Positions 54,860 to 63,128 of a stretch of DNA of 64,000 nt are shown here, piece after piece. Within the stretch, counting starts at the first letter, position 1. Each line of letters opens with the position of its first letter. This DNA is from Crocinitomicaceae bacterium (GTDB lineage: Bacteria; Bacteroidota; Bacteroidia; Flavobacteriales_D; Crocinitomicaceae). A program made the position numbers and the translations under genes. Under the pieces are notes generated by a model. That model searched no databases. It was given only the letters and a program-made list of their open reading frames with translations, and was not told where the DNA came from. The stretch is from contig JAHEMR010000002.1 in assembly GCA_024643545.1 (NCBI GenBank), positions 92,521 to 156,520 on the forward strand. Reading direction: 5' to 3'.

Positions 54860-57175
54860 ATGAAATTTCTTTACAGCATTTTTGTTTGTTTCGTGCTTTC
54901 TCAAGTTGCTTTTTCCCAAGCTCCAGGAAGCCTAGACTTAAGTTTCGCAACGGTTGGTTACACAAGTTTTGGTCCAACTACTACTTCCTTCGACAATGCA
55001 CAGGATATTGTCACGTTATCAAACGGAAAAATGGTCTTCTGTGGTACATCCGGAACATCTGGAAACTTGGAGATGACCGTTGGACAAATGAACGCAGACG
55101 GAACAATGGATTTAACTTTTGGAACCAATGGTTATTTCATTTTCTCCAATCCGGCAGGATCAGATTTCGCTTATGACATGGAAGTATTGCCAAATGGGAA
55201 CATTCTTGTTGCAGGTGCACTTTCCATCACCGCTGCCAATCCTAAGTGGTCATTGATTTGCTTGAATCCAAATGGAACCTTGAACACAAGTTTTGGTACA
55301 GGTGGCGTTTTCTCAATTGACATCGATTCAAGTGAAGACTATGCTCGAAAAATCCTATTGACTCCTACAAAAATTGTTCTTGCTGGAAACACAAAAACAC
55401 CTGGATTTACGACGAATCGACTTGCAGTTGTTCGTTGCGATTACAGTGGTGTACTCGATCTTACCTTTGGAAGTTCAGGAATAGGACTAATTGCCAATGG
55501 ACAAAGTTTAACTTGTTGGAGTGCTGCACAAGGAACAAATGGAGACTTGATTTTGGCGGGCGATGCCTACATCAATAATAATTATTATCCGATGATTGCA
55601 AAATTCAACGCCGCAGGAACTATCGCAACAACTTTTGCAACGAGTGGTGTTTGGGTAAACATGGCCATGAATGCACGTTATTTCGATGTGGATTTTCACA
55701 ATTCTCAATTAATCCTTTCAGGAAATAATGGAGCTAGTTTTACTGATTTTTTATTGGAATCACGATCGGAAACTACAACTGCTTTGAACACAAGTTTTGG
55801 TACGAATGGTCAAACGATTATCGACTTAAATCAAAGTGATACGTATTATGAAGTCATTTTTCATCCGGATGGCAAAATCCTTGCCTGTGGAACATCTGGT
55901 TCGGCTGGTATCGGTGCTGCGAGAGATTTCATCATTTCTCGTTTTAATGCCAACGGAACAATTGATCCATCTTGGGGTACAAATGGACATACTTTAACGA
56001 ATATTTTTGCCAACTGGGATGACGCGTACGGTATGGATTTATACCCTGGAAACCGCGTTGTTTTAGGTGGGTTTAGTGCCCAAACAAATACGCAATTTGC
56101 TTTTTCAAGGTACATTTATTCGGCTGCTGTTCCGGGTTGTATGAACCCACTTGCTTGTAATTACAATCCACTTGCCACCGTTGATAATGGTACATGTATT
56201 TTACCCGGATCACCGTGTAATGATGGAAATCCAAATACCATTAATGATTCGATCGGTCCAAATTGTAACTGTGTTGGAGCAATTATTGTCCCAGGTTGTA
56301 CTGATCCTTTAGCATGTAATTACAATCCACTTGCCAATCAAAACAATGGAACCTGTATTTACCCTGGTTCAGCATGTGACGATGGAAATCCAAATACAAC
56401 GAATGATTCGATTGGTCCAAACTGTAATTGTGTTGGAAACCTAATTATTCCTGGTTGTATGAATCCTGCGGCTTGTAACTACAATCCACTTGCAACCATT
56501 GATGATGGTACTTGTTTGTTTCCCGGAAGTTTGTGTAATGACAATAATCCAAATACAATTAATGATTCCATCAATCCAGATTGCAATTGTATTGGCGACG
56601 TGATAGTTCTTGGTTGTACAGATCCTTTGTCTTGTAATTACAATCCATTAGCGAATCAAAATGACGGTTCTTGTACCTATCCAGATGCACCATGCGACGA
56701 CAACAATCCAGATACCATGAATGACACCTACAACAGTTCATGTGATTGTGTAGGAATGCAAATCGTACCTGGATGTATGGATCCGGCGGCATGCAACTTC
56801 AATCCGTTGGCCAATGTCGATGATAGCAGTTGTGTATTTCCTGGAGATTCGTGTGATGATGGTGACTCCACCACTATTAATGACGTATACAATTTCATTT
56901 GTGAATGTGTTGGTCAAACAAATGGTTTGAATGAAATCACCAATATCACTTCGATTTATCCAAATCCATCTTCCGACAACGTAACCATTGAATTTACAGG
57001 TTCCATTCAAGGTGCTGAATTGCAACTTTGTGATGTTCAGGGAAGAATTTTGATGAGAAAAATCGTTCTTTCCAACACAGAAACCATTTCTGTCGGACAA
57101 TTTGAAACAGGAACGTATTTCTTGACTATCAGCGGATCGAAACAAGCGATCGTTAAACAACTTATCATTGAATAA
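54860..57175 (+). CDS. Secreted delta-60 and Cys-rich repeat protein with T9SS sorting domain
   Basis: 771 residues. Signal peptide (residues 1-19, LYSIFVCFVLSQVAFSQ). Residues 22-420 are delta-60 repeats (e.g. GTLNTSFGTGGVFSIDI, LDLTFGSSGIGLI), predicted as a beta-propeller. Residues 425-689 are five 53-residue repeats (GCMNPLACNYNPLATVDNGTC...), each with six cysteines. Residues 695-771 (SIYPNPSSDNVTIEF...) are a T9SS type A sorting domain. So it is exported by T9SS to the cell surface or medium. Function unknown, perhaps adhesion. The divergent gene begins 41 bases away. Confidence 0.93.
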   Translation: MKFLYSIFVCFVLSQVAFSQAPGSLDLSFATVGYTSFGPTTTSFDNAQDIVTLSNGKMVFCGTSGTSGNLEMTVGQMNADGTMDLTFGTNGYFIFSNPAGSDFAYDMEVLPNGNILVAGALSITAANPKWSLICLNPNGTLNTSFGTGGVFSIDIDSSEDYARKILLTPTKIVLAGNTKTPGFTTNRLAVVRCDYSGVLDLTFGSSGIGLIANGQSLTCWSAAQGTNGDLILAGDAYINNNYYPMIAKFNAAGTIATTFATSGVWVNMAMNARYFDVDFHNSQLILSGNNGASFTDFLLESRSETTTALNTSFGTNGQTIIDLNQSDTYYEVIFHPDGKILACGTSGSAGIGAARDFIISRFNANGTIDPSWGTNGHTLTNIFANWDDAYGMDLYPGNRVVLGGFSAQTNTQFAFSRYIYSAAVPGCMNPLACNYNPLATVDNGTCILPGSPCNDGNPNTINDSIGPNCNCVGAIIVPGCTDPLACNYNPLANQNNGTCIYPGSACDDGNPNTTNDSIGPNCNCVGNLIIPGCMNPAACNYNPLATIDDGTCLFPGSLCNDNNPNTINDSINPDCNCIGDVIVLGCTDPLSCNYNPLANQNDGSCTYPDAPCDDNNPDTMNDTYNSSCDCVGMQIVPGCMDPAACNFNPLANVDDSSCVFPGDSCDDGDSTTINDVYNFICECVGQTNGLNEITNITSIYPNPSSDNVTIEFTGSIQGAELQLCDVQGRILMRKIVLSNTETISVGQFETGTYFLTISGSKQAIVKQLIIE
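56132..56926 (+). repeat. Five 159-bp in-frame tandem repeats
   Basis: Units start at 56132, 56291, 56450, 56609 and 56768. Units 1, 3 and 5 (GCM, AT/AN-V/I-D) resemble each other, and units 2 and 4 (GCTDP, ANQN) resemble each other, which points to duplication of a two-unit block. Confidence 0.9.
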
Positions 57176-57806
57176 AGAATCAAAGGAACTTCTGGAGCAA
57201 ACCATTTTGCTCCAGAAGCATTTCCGTTTTTACCTATCCGAAAACCATTCGCATAAAAAGAAATTACTTATTGCGTTGCATGGATATGGTCAATTAGCGC
57301 AATACTTCGCGAAAAAATTCACTAATCTTCCTGAAGATTACGCCTTACTTGTTCCAGAAGGAATGCACCGTTTTTATTTACAAGGTTCAAGTGGACGCGT
57401 TGGAGCTTCGTGGATGACCAAAGATGGACGAGACTTGGACATTGAAGACAACCTTCATTACTTAAATCAACTGCTATCCCATATCATGGACACGCATGTA
57501 TTTGAAGAAATTTGTCTTTTAGGATTTTCACAAGGTGGAGCCACAGCCGCGCGCTGGTATGACCAAGGTCCAAGTCGTTTTCAGAAATTGATTCTATGGG
57601 CAAGCGTGTTTCCACCAGATGTTCAGAAACCAAGTTACACATCCGGAAATTTGCATTTTGTATTAGGGAACGAAGATCCTTATTACACGAAAGAAAACGA
57701 AGAAAACGAATGTGCTTATTTTTCAGAAATCGGATTTCATGTCCACCGTTTTGACGGTAAGCACGACATTCATCAAAGCACCCTACTCGGAATTCTAGAA
57801 AAATAA
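57168..57806 (+). CDS. Alpha/beta hydrolase (carboxylesterase/phospholipase type)
   Basis: 212 residues starting with a TTG at 57168 that overlaps the preceding stop by 8 bases; no in-frame ATG exists before the core, so the TTG is likely real. LLIALHGYGQLAQYF is the oxyanion region, LGFSQGGATAAR carries the nucleophile Ser, and Asp (GNEDPYY) and His (GKHDIH) complete the triad. It is a cytoplasmic esterase of unknown substrate, possibly co-transcribed with the large repeat protein. Confidence 0.85.
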   Translation: MNKESKELLEQTILLQKHFRFYLSENHSHKKKLLIALHGYGQLAQYFAKKFTNLPEDYALLVPEGMHRFYLQGSSGRVGASWMTKDGRDLDIEDNLHYLNQLLSHIMDTHVFEEICLLGFSQGGATAARWYDQGPSRFQKLILWASVFPPDVQKPSYTSGNLHFVLGNEDPYYTKENEENECAYFSEIGFHVHRFDGKHDIHQSTLLGILEK

Positions 57807-57812
57807 AAGACG

Positions 57813-59081
57813 TTAGGTTCTATCTCCTTCCCATTTTCCAACTACAGCCGTAGCAACGGAATTACCGAGTACGTTTGTCGCACTTCGGAACATATCACAG
57901 AAATGATCAATTGGTAAAATCAAGGCAACACCTTCAATTGGAATATTGAACATCCCGCAAGTCGCAGCAACAACTACCAAACTTGCTCTTGGTACACCTG
58001 CTATGCCTTTACTCGTTAACATTAAAACAATCAACATCGTTAACTGGGTTCCTGTGTCTAAATGGACACCATATACTTGCGCAATAAAAATGCTAGCAAA
58101 CGTCATGTACATCATACTTCCATCCAGGTTGAAGGAATATCCTAACGGCAACATAAAAGAAACGATGCGGTCTTTGATACCGAAGCGTTCTAATTCTTCC
58201 GTTAATTTTGGAAAAACCGCTTCACTACTTGTGGTTCCGAAGGCAATGACTAATGGACTCACAATACGTTTCAATAAAGCTTTTAGGTGACTTCCAAGGA
58301 AAATGTATCCAACCAGAATGAGGACAATCCATAGCGAAGCGATTCCAACAAGAAAGGAACTAAAGAACTTCGTGTAAGTAATCATTAAATCCGAAACATC
58401 CTTCACGGCAAAAACGCCAGCGATTGCTCCAAACACACCGATCGGTGCGAATTTCATGACGAAATTGACCATTTTCAAAATGATGTGAGAAAACTTGTCC
58501 ATTGCGTTAATGACAGGTTTTACATTATCACCAATAGAAGCCGCAGCCAATCCAAAAAAGATGGCAAAAATGACAATTTGAAGAATTTCATTCGTCGCCA
58601 TTGCTTCAAACACAGACTTAGGAATGATGTGTTCGACAAAGTGTTGAACGGAGAAATCTTGTGTTTTTTCAGTCACTTCAGCTGAAGTAGAAAGGTCCAC
58701 GTTAGAGAGATTCACACCAACTCCTGGTTTCAAGAAATTCACCCATAACAATCCAATAATCAAGGAAATAAAGGAAGCAGTAAAGAACCAAGCGAGGGCT
58801 CTCCCCCCTATTCGTCCAACTGATTTTAAATCACCAAGTTTTGCAATTCCAACAACAAGTGTTGTGAGGACCAATGGTGCGATAATCATTTGCACGAGTC
58901 GAATAAAAATCGTCGCTAATATCTTGATATACGTACTGAATTTTGTTGCTGTATCCGCATCAAAATTTTTATGAACGATTGCTCCTAAGGTAGCCCCAAG
59001 AACCATGGCTATCAAGATGTACAAGGTAAGTCGACTCTTTTTTTGTTTTTCAGGTGATTCAATTACGTGATCTTGACTCAT
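57813..59081 (-). CDS. Dicarboxylate/amino acid:cation symporter (DAACS family)
   Basis: 422 residues with eight or more membrane helices and the re-entrant hairpin motifs: AFGTTSSEAVFPKL and GYSFNLDGSMMYMTFASIFIAQ, plus SKGIAGVPRASLVVVAATCGMF. It would import glutamate, aspartate or C4-dicarboxylates with Na+ or H+. Substrate cannot be fixed from sequence alone. Its end is 6 bases from the convergent hydrolase gene. Confidence 0.93.
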   Translation of the reverse strand: MSQDHVIESPEKQKKSRLTLYILIAMVLGATLGAIVHKNFDADTATKFSTYIKILATIFIRLVQMIIAPLVLTTLVVGIAKLGDLKSVGRIGGRALAWFFTASFISLIIGLLWVNFLKPGVGVNLSNVDLSTSAEVTEKTQDFSVQHFVEHIIPKSVFEAMATNEILQIVIFAIFFGLAAASIGDNVKPVINAMDKFSHIILKMVNFVMKFAPIGVFGAIAGVFAVKDVSDLMITYTKFFSSFLVGIASLWIVLILVGYIFLGSHLKALLKRIVSPLVIAFGTTSSEAVFPKLTEELERFGIKDRIVSFMLPLGYSFNLDGSMMYMTFASIFIAQVYGVHLDTGTQLTMLIVLMLTSKGIAGVPRASLVVVAATCGMFNIPIEGVALILPIDHFCDMFRSATNVLGNSVATAVVGKWEGDRT

Positions 59082-59207
59082 GGAATTATCGTGTTATTTC
59101 AATTAATATGTGAAAATAGGAAAAAGTAGAAACATAGCAAGTAAACAAAGACATCAAGAAGCTTAGCGAATAATAAAATAGAGGTTAAAAACAAAAATTA
59201 CATTTCG

Positions 59208-59215
59208 TATATTTG
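59208..59215 (+). promoter_or_regulatory. -7 box of the acyl-CoA carboxylase gene
   Basis: TATATTTG, an exact match, with a leader of about 14 bases to the ATG at 59233. Confidence 0.55.
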
Positions 59216-59232
59216 AATCCCAATCAACACAT

Positions 59233-60876
59233 ATGGCTGTTTCACAGAAAGAACTAGATTTCAACAACAACGAAGACAAAATGCGTTTAAAGATTCGCGC
59301 ATTAGAACAAGAATTAGACAAGATCTACCAAGGTGGAGGAAAAGCTAAAATTGAAAAGCAGCATTCAAATGGTAAATTAACCGCTAGAGAACGCATCGAT
59401 TTATTGTTGGATCCGAATTCAAACAGAGTTGAAATTGGTGCTTTAGCTGGATACGGAATGTACAAAGAACATGGTGGTTGTCCATCTGGAGGTGTTGTGA
59501 TCGTTATTGGCTATGTTAAAGGGCGTCAGTGTATTGTCGTTGCGAACGACGCAACGGTAAAGGCTGGAGCATGGTTCCCGATTACTGGAAAAAAGAATTT
59601 AAGAGCGCAAGAAATTGCCATGGAGAATAGACTTCCAATCATTTATTTGGTGGATTCAGCAGGAGTTTATCTTCCCATGCAGGATGAGATTTTCCCGGAT
59701 AAAGAACATTTCGGACGCATATTCAGAAATAACGCACAAATGAGTTCCATGGGAATCACACAAATTTCTGCGGTTATGGGTAGTTGTGTTGCTGGTGGTG
59801 CCTATTTACCAATTATGTCCGACGAATCTTTAATTGTCAATAAAACAGGTACCATTTTTCTAGCTGGATCTTATTTGGTAAAAGCAGCAATTGGCGAAAG
59901 TATTGACAATGAATCCTTAGGTGGTGCAACAACACAGACAGAAGTCTCTGGAATTTGTGATTATAAAGTAGAAGATGACCAAACCTGCATCGCTACGATT
60001 CGTGATTTGATGAGTCGCATTGGACATAATCCAACAGCTGGATTTGATCGAATTGAATCCATAGAACCGACAGTGGATAGTAAGAACATTTACGGAATCA
60101 TTCCTGAAGACCGTTCAAAATCTTACCCGACCAGAGAGATTTTGAAGTGTTTGGTTGATGGATCTGAATTTACAGAATACAAACCAACTTTTGGAAAGTC
60201 CATTATCACGGCCTATGCTCGCGTCGATGGATGGAGTGTCGGAATTGTTGTGAACAACCGTGAAATTGTTAAAAATGCGAAAGGTGAAATGCAATTTGGA
60301 GGAGTAATCTATTCAGATTCGGCAGATAAAGCCGCACGATTTATCATGCTATGTAATCAAAAGAAAATACCATTAATCTTCCTTCATGACGTTACTGGAT
60401 TCATGGTTGGTTCTAAAAGTGAACAAGGAGGAATTATTAAAGACGGTGCTAAAATGGTCAATGCGATGGCGAATAGCGTTGTTCCAAAATTCAGTATTGT
60501 TATGGGGAATTCTTACGGGGCAGGAAATTATGCGATGTGTGGAAAGGCTTATGATCCACGGTTGATTTTTGCTTGGCCAACAGCAGAAATCGCAGTAATG
60601 TCCGGAGCTGCCGCTGCAAAAACACTTCTACAAATTGAAGTTGCAACATTGAAAGGAAAAGGAGAAGAAATCACTCCAGAACGTGAAAAAGAATTGTACG
60701 ATCAAATTAAAAACAGATACGACGAACAAATTTCCCCTTATTATGCCGCGAGTCGTTTATGGGTTGACGGTATCATTGATCCAATCGAAACGAGAAAAGT
60801 AATCTCAATGGGAATTGAAATGGCTAATTTATCCCCTATTGAAAAAGCATACAACGTCGGCGTTCTTCAAACTTAA
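59233..60876 (+). CDS. Acyl-CoA carboxylase carboxyltransferase subunit (methylcrotonyl-CoA type)
   Basis: 547 residues. LTARERIDLLLDPNSNRVEIG opens the carboxyltransferase fold; DSAGVYLPMQDEIFPDKEHFGRIFRNNAQMSSMGI and GSCVAGGAYLPIMSDE are MCC-beta-like, and GNSYGAGNYAMCGKAYDPR is in the second half. It transfers CO2 from biotin to an acyl-CoA, probably in leucine breakdown. No biotin carboxylase/BCCP gene is adjacent. Its stop overlaps the convergent gene by 4 bases. Confidence 0.9.
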   Translation: MAVSQKELDFNNNEDKMRLKIRALEQELDKIYQGGGKAKIEKQHSNGKLTARERIDLLLDPNSNRVEIGALAGYGMYKEHGGCPSGGVVIVIGYVKGRQCIVVANDATVKAGAWFPITGKKNLRAQEIAMENRLPIIYLVDSAGVYLPMQDEIFPDKEHFGRIFRNNAQMSSMGITQISAVMGSCVAGGAYLPIMSDESLIVNKTGTIFLAGSYLVKAAIGESIDNESLGGATTQTEVSGICDYKVEDDQTCIATIRDLMSRIGHNPTAGFDRIESIEPTVDSKNIYGIIPEDRSKSYPTREILKCLVDGSEFTEYKPTFGKSIITAYARVDGWSVGIVVNNREIVKNAKGEMQFGGVIYSDSADKAARFIMLCNQKKIPLIFLHDVTGFMVGSKSEQGGIIKDGAKMVNAMANSVVPKFSIVMGNSYGAGNYAMCGKAYDPRLIFAWPTAEIAVMSGAAAAKTLLQIEVATLKGKGEEITPEREKELYDQIKNRYDEQISPYYAASRLWVDGIIDPIETRKVISMGIEMANLSPIEKAYNVGVLQT

Positions 60877-61535
60877 TCCTCTGCAGCAGATTTCTTTCCG
60901 TTAAAATAGTAGGTATAAGCAAATCCTACACTCAAGGATGAAGAAGGTTTGGAATACTCATTTGGATCATATCCAATATTTGAATCAACACCAATCATCC
61001 ATGGTGTAAAACCGTAACCATAAATTGGATAACCTAAGGTTAAACGGTAGCTGCAATTGACATCGGCTGTTAATACAAAACCAATACAAGGTTCGATGTA
61101 CGTTCCTTCAATAAAATTGTATGGAATTCCTTTTGATTTCAGTAGGTCGCTCATCGAATAACTTTGAAGGTAACCCATTTTTACACCGATATCAGTTCCA
61201 AACCTTTCCGTCCAAAATTTTTCGTGTCCAAATTTTAGGTAAGCTGCGGCAGTATGGATACCACCATAAACCTTTGAAGGTACTCGAAATTCATTGATGG
61301 CAAAATACGTATAATGAATGCCCGCCCCAAAAGACAATCCTGATTTTATCGTATATTGATATTGCGCACTTGACTGGATTAACCCTTGCATGATCATCTT
61401 ATAAGGTTGATTATTCATTGCGTTGGGTAATGCCAATTCGAAGGTGAAAGAATCATCTGGATCTATTTCTTGAGCCACAAACTTAGTCGAACAACCAATA
61501 CCTAACAGAAAGAAAAACATCAAAACACTTTTCAT
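60873..61535 (-). CDS. Hypothetical outer-membrane-like exported protein
   Basis: 220 residues. An N-terminal hydrophobic segment with FFLLGIGCSTKFVAQ could be a type I signal peptide or, using Cys15, a lipoprotein signal. The rest has alternating strands with many Tyr and Phe (GAGIHYTYFAINE, SLSVGFAYTYYFNGK), like small outer-membrane barrels. No family recognised. It is 4 bases after the flippase gene and probably co-transcribed. Confidence 0.7.
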   Translation of the reverse strand: MKSVLMFFFLLGIGCSTKFVAQEIDPDDSFTFELALPNAMNNQPYKMIMQGLIQSSAQYQYTIKSGLSFGAGIHYTYFAINEFRVPSKVYGGIHTAAAYLKFGHEKFWTERFGTDIGVKMGYLQSYSMSDLLKSKGIPYNFIEGTYIEPCIGFVLTADVNCSYRLTLGYPIYGYGFTPWMIGVDSNIGYDPNEYSKPSSSLSVGFAYTYYFNGKKSAAED

Positions 61536-61539
61536 ACGC

Positions 61540-63039
61540 CTACTTTTTGAATCTCTTTGATAAAAAATTACTCACAAATTGGACTGATTCTGGTTCTAAA
61601 TTTAACCAATAAATGGGAAGGATGAAACCAATGCCAAGTATAATTTCTTTGATGATGATTCGAACAAAAGAAGATTGAATGAAGGAAAAATCATTGGTGA
61701 CATAGGAAATTGAATAAAAGGAAAGCATAAAAATGATAAAAGCCAAAATCAATTTTGCTTGAGAAAATTGAAAAGGTTTTAAGTCATATTCTTTCGAAAT
61801 ATACCATCCACGCAGTAAATTGTAAAAAACATATACTAAACCGGTTGAAATTGCAGCGCCTACAATCCCGTATTTAGGTATAAGGTACAGATTGAAACCG
61901 TATACGCAAACTATGAGCAGCAGTGTGAACAGTAAATCGGACTTATATTTCTTAGAGGTAGATAATATAACCCCATTTAATCCGTAGTACATATCCACAA
62001 TACGTCCGATCATTAGGAAAAAGAAAACCCAAATTCCGCCTTCGTAACCTGGAACAAAACTGAAAATTTCGTGAATCGGAAGCCAAATGATTAAAAATCC
62101 CAATAGTCCAAGCAATAATCCGATTGAAGAACTTTTCTGATAAAGATCTTGCATTCCTAATTTATTCCGTTCCTTCCATTGTTTTGCAACCAAAGGTGAA
62201 GAAACACGAATCACTGAACGGTAAGGAAATAGTACGGCACTAATGAGAAGTAGCGTGGTTGTGTAAACACCAGTATCCGAAAGTCCGTTGTATTTGGCAA
62301 TCATTAATGAATCTAAAGAAACAACAATAATGGACGCCAACGAATTTACATAACTAAAAGACGAGTACGAAAAAATAATTTTTTGAAATCGTTTAGGAAT
62401 TTGAATGTATTTCAGGGAAAAATTAAGTTCCCCTTTGCGTATAAGGTATATGATTAGGTAAACTGGTGCCAAAAAATGCAGAATGACGTACCACAAAAAG
62501 AACTGTTCAAAATTGAACCAATTAAAGAAGGCTGCAACTAAAAGAAGCGTAGTTAAAATCCGGAGTACTACATCTTGTAGAAAAACAGGCAAAACATTTT
62601 CGTGCATGCCTCTCATATGATTTTCAAACAATTGAAATAGTACTATTGATATACCAAGTGGAATAACCATGTAATAGTAATCAACGAACAAATGAGAATT
62701 CTTTTGGTAATTTGCGACTATTGTCTCTTTAGAAAAAAGAATGATCCCTGTAAAAAAACATATACCTACGAGGACTAGCAGTAAATTCACTAATAAGAAT
62801 CCAAAATGTTTCCGGTCAACATTTCTAAAAAACGGAAAGAATCTCCAGGTTGAATAAATCGTTCCCAAATTCGCAAATTGCGCAAAGAGCAAAGCGACAT
62901 TCATCACAAGATTAACCAATCCCACTTCTGCGCGAGAAAATAATAAAACAAATAAAAACCCTTTATTGAGGTATCCTAAAATCAATCCAACAAAAGAAAT
63001 AATAGATGTACGAATGGCATCTTTCTGTACGATTCCCAT
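61540..63039 (-). CDS. Polysaccharide flippase (MOP superfamily)
   Basis: 499 residues from MGIVQKDAIRTSIISFVGLILGYLNKGFLFVLLFSRAEVGLVNLVMNVALLFAQFANLG, the usual opening of Wzx-like transporters, with twelve to fourteen membrane helices. An upstream ATG at 63063 is less likely because a near-consensus -7 box (TACCTTTA, 63045-63052) lies between the two. It probably exports lipid-linked surface glycan. The repeat array lies upstream of it. Confidence 0.88.
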   Translation of the reverse strand: MGIVQKDAIRTSIISFVGLILGYLNKGFLFVLLFSRAEVGLVNLVMNVALLFAQFANLGTIYSTWRFFPFFRNVDRKHFGFLLVNLLLVLVGICFFTGIILFSKETIVANYQKNSHLFVDYYYMVIPLGISIVLFQLFENHMRGMHENVLPVFLQDVVLRILTTLLLVAAFFNWFNFEQFFLWYVILHFLAPVYLIIYLIRKGELNFSLKYIQIPKRFQKIIFSYSSFSYVNSLASIIVVSLDSLMIAKYNGLSDTGVYTTTLLLISAVLFPYRSVIRVSSPLVAKQWKERNKLGMQDLYQKSSSIGLLLGLLGFLIIWLPIHEIFSFVPGYEGGIWVFFFLMIGRIVDMYYGLNGVILSTSKKYKSDLLFTLLLIVCVYGFNLYLIPKYGIVGAAISTGLVYVFYNLLRGWYISKEYDLKPFQFSQAKLILAFIIFMLSFYSISYVTNDFSFIQSSFVRIIIKEIILGIGFILPIYWLNLEPESVQFVSNFLSKRFKK

Positions 63040-63044
63040 AGAGG

Positions 63045-63052
63045 TAAAGGTA
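63045..63052 (-). promoter_or_regulatory. Probable -7 box of the flippase gene
   Basis: TACCTTTA matches seven of eight consensus bases and ends 6 bases from the ATG, giving a near-leaderless message. Confidence 0.4.
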
Positions 63053-63128
63053 CAAAATTCCATTTGAGCTCAGCCGATTCGCATTAAAAATACAGCTAGA
63101 TCATCACATTTGAACCTGGCTTTTCTCT

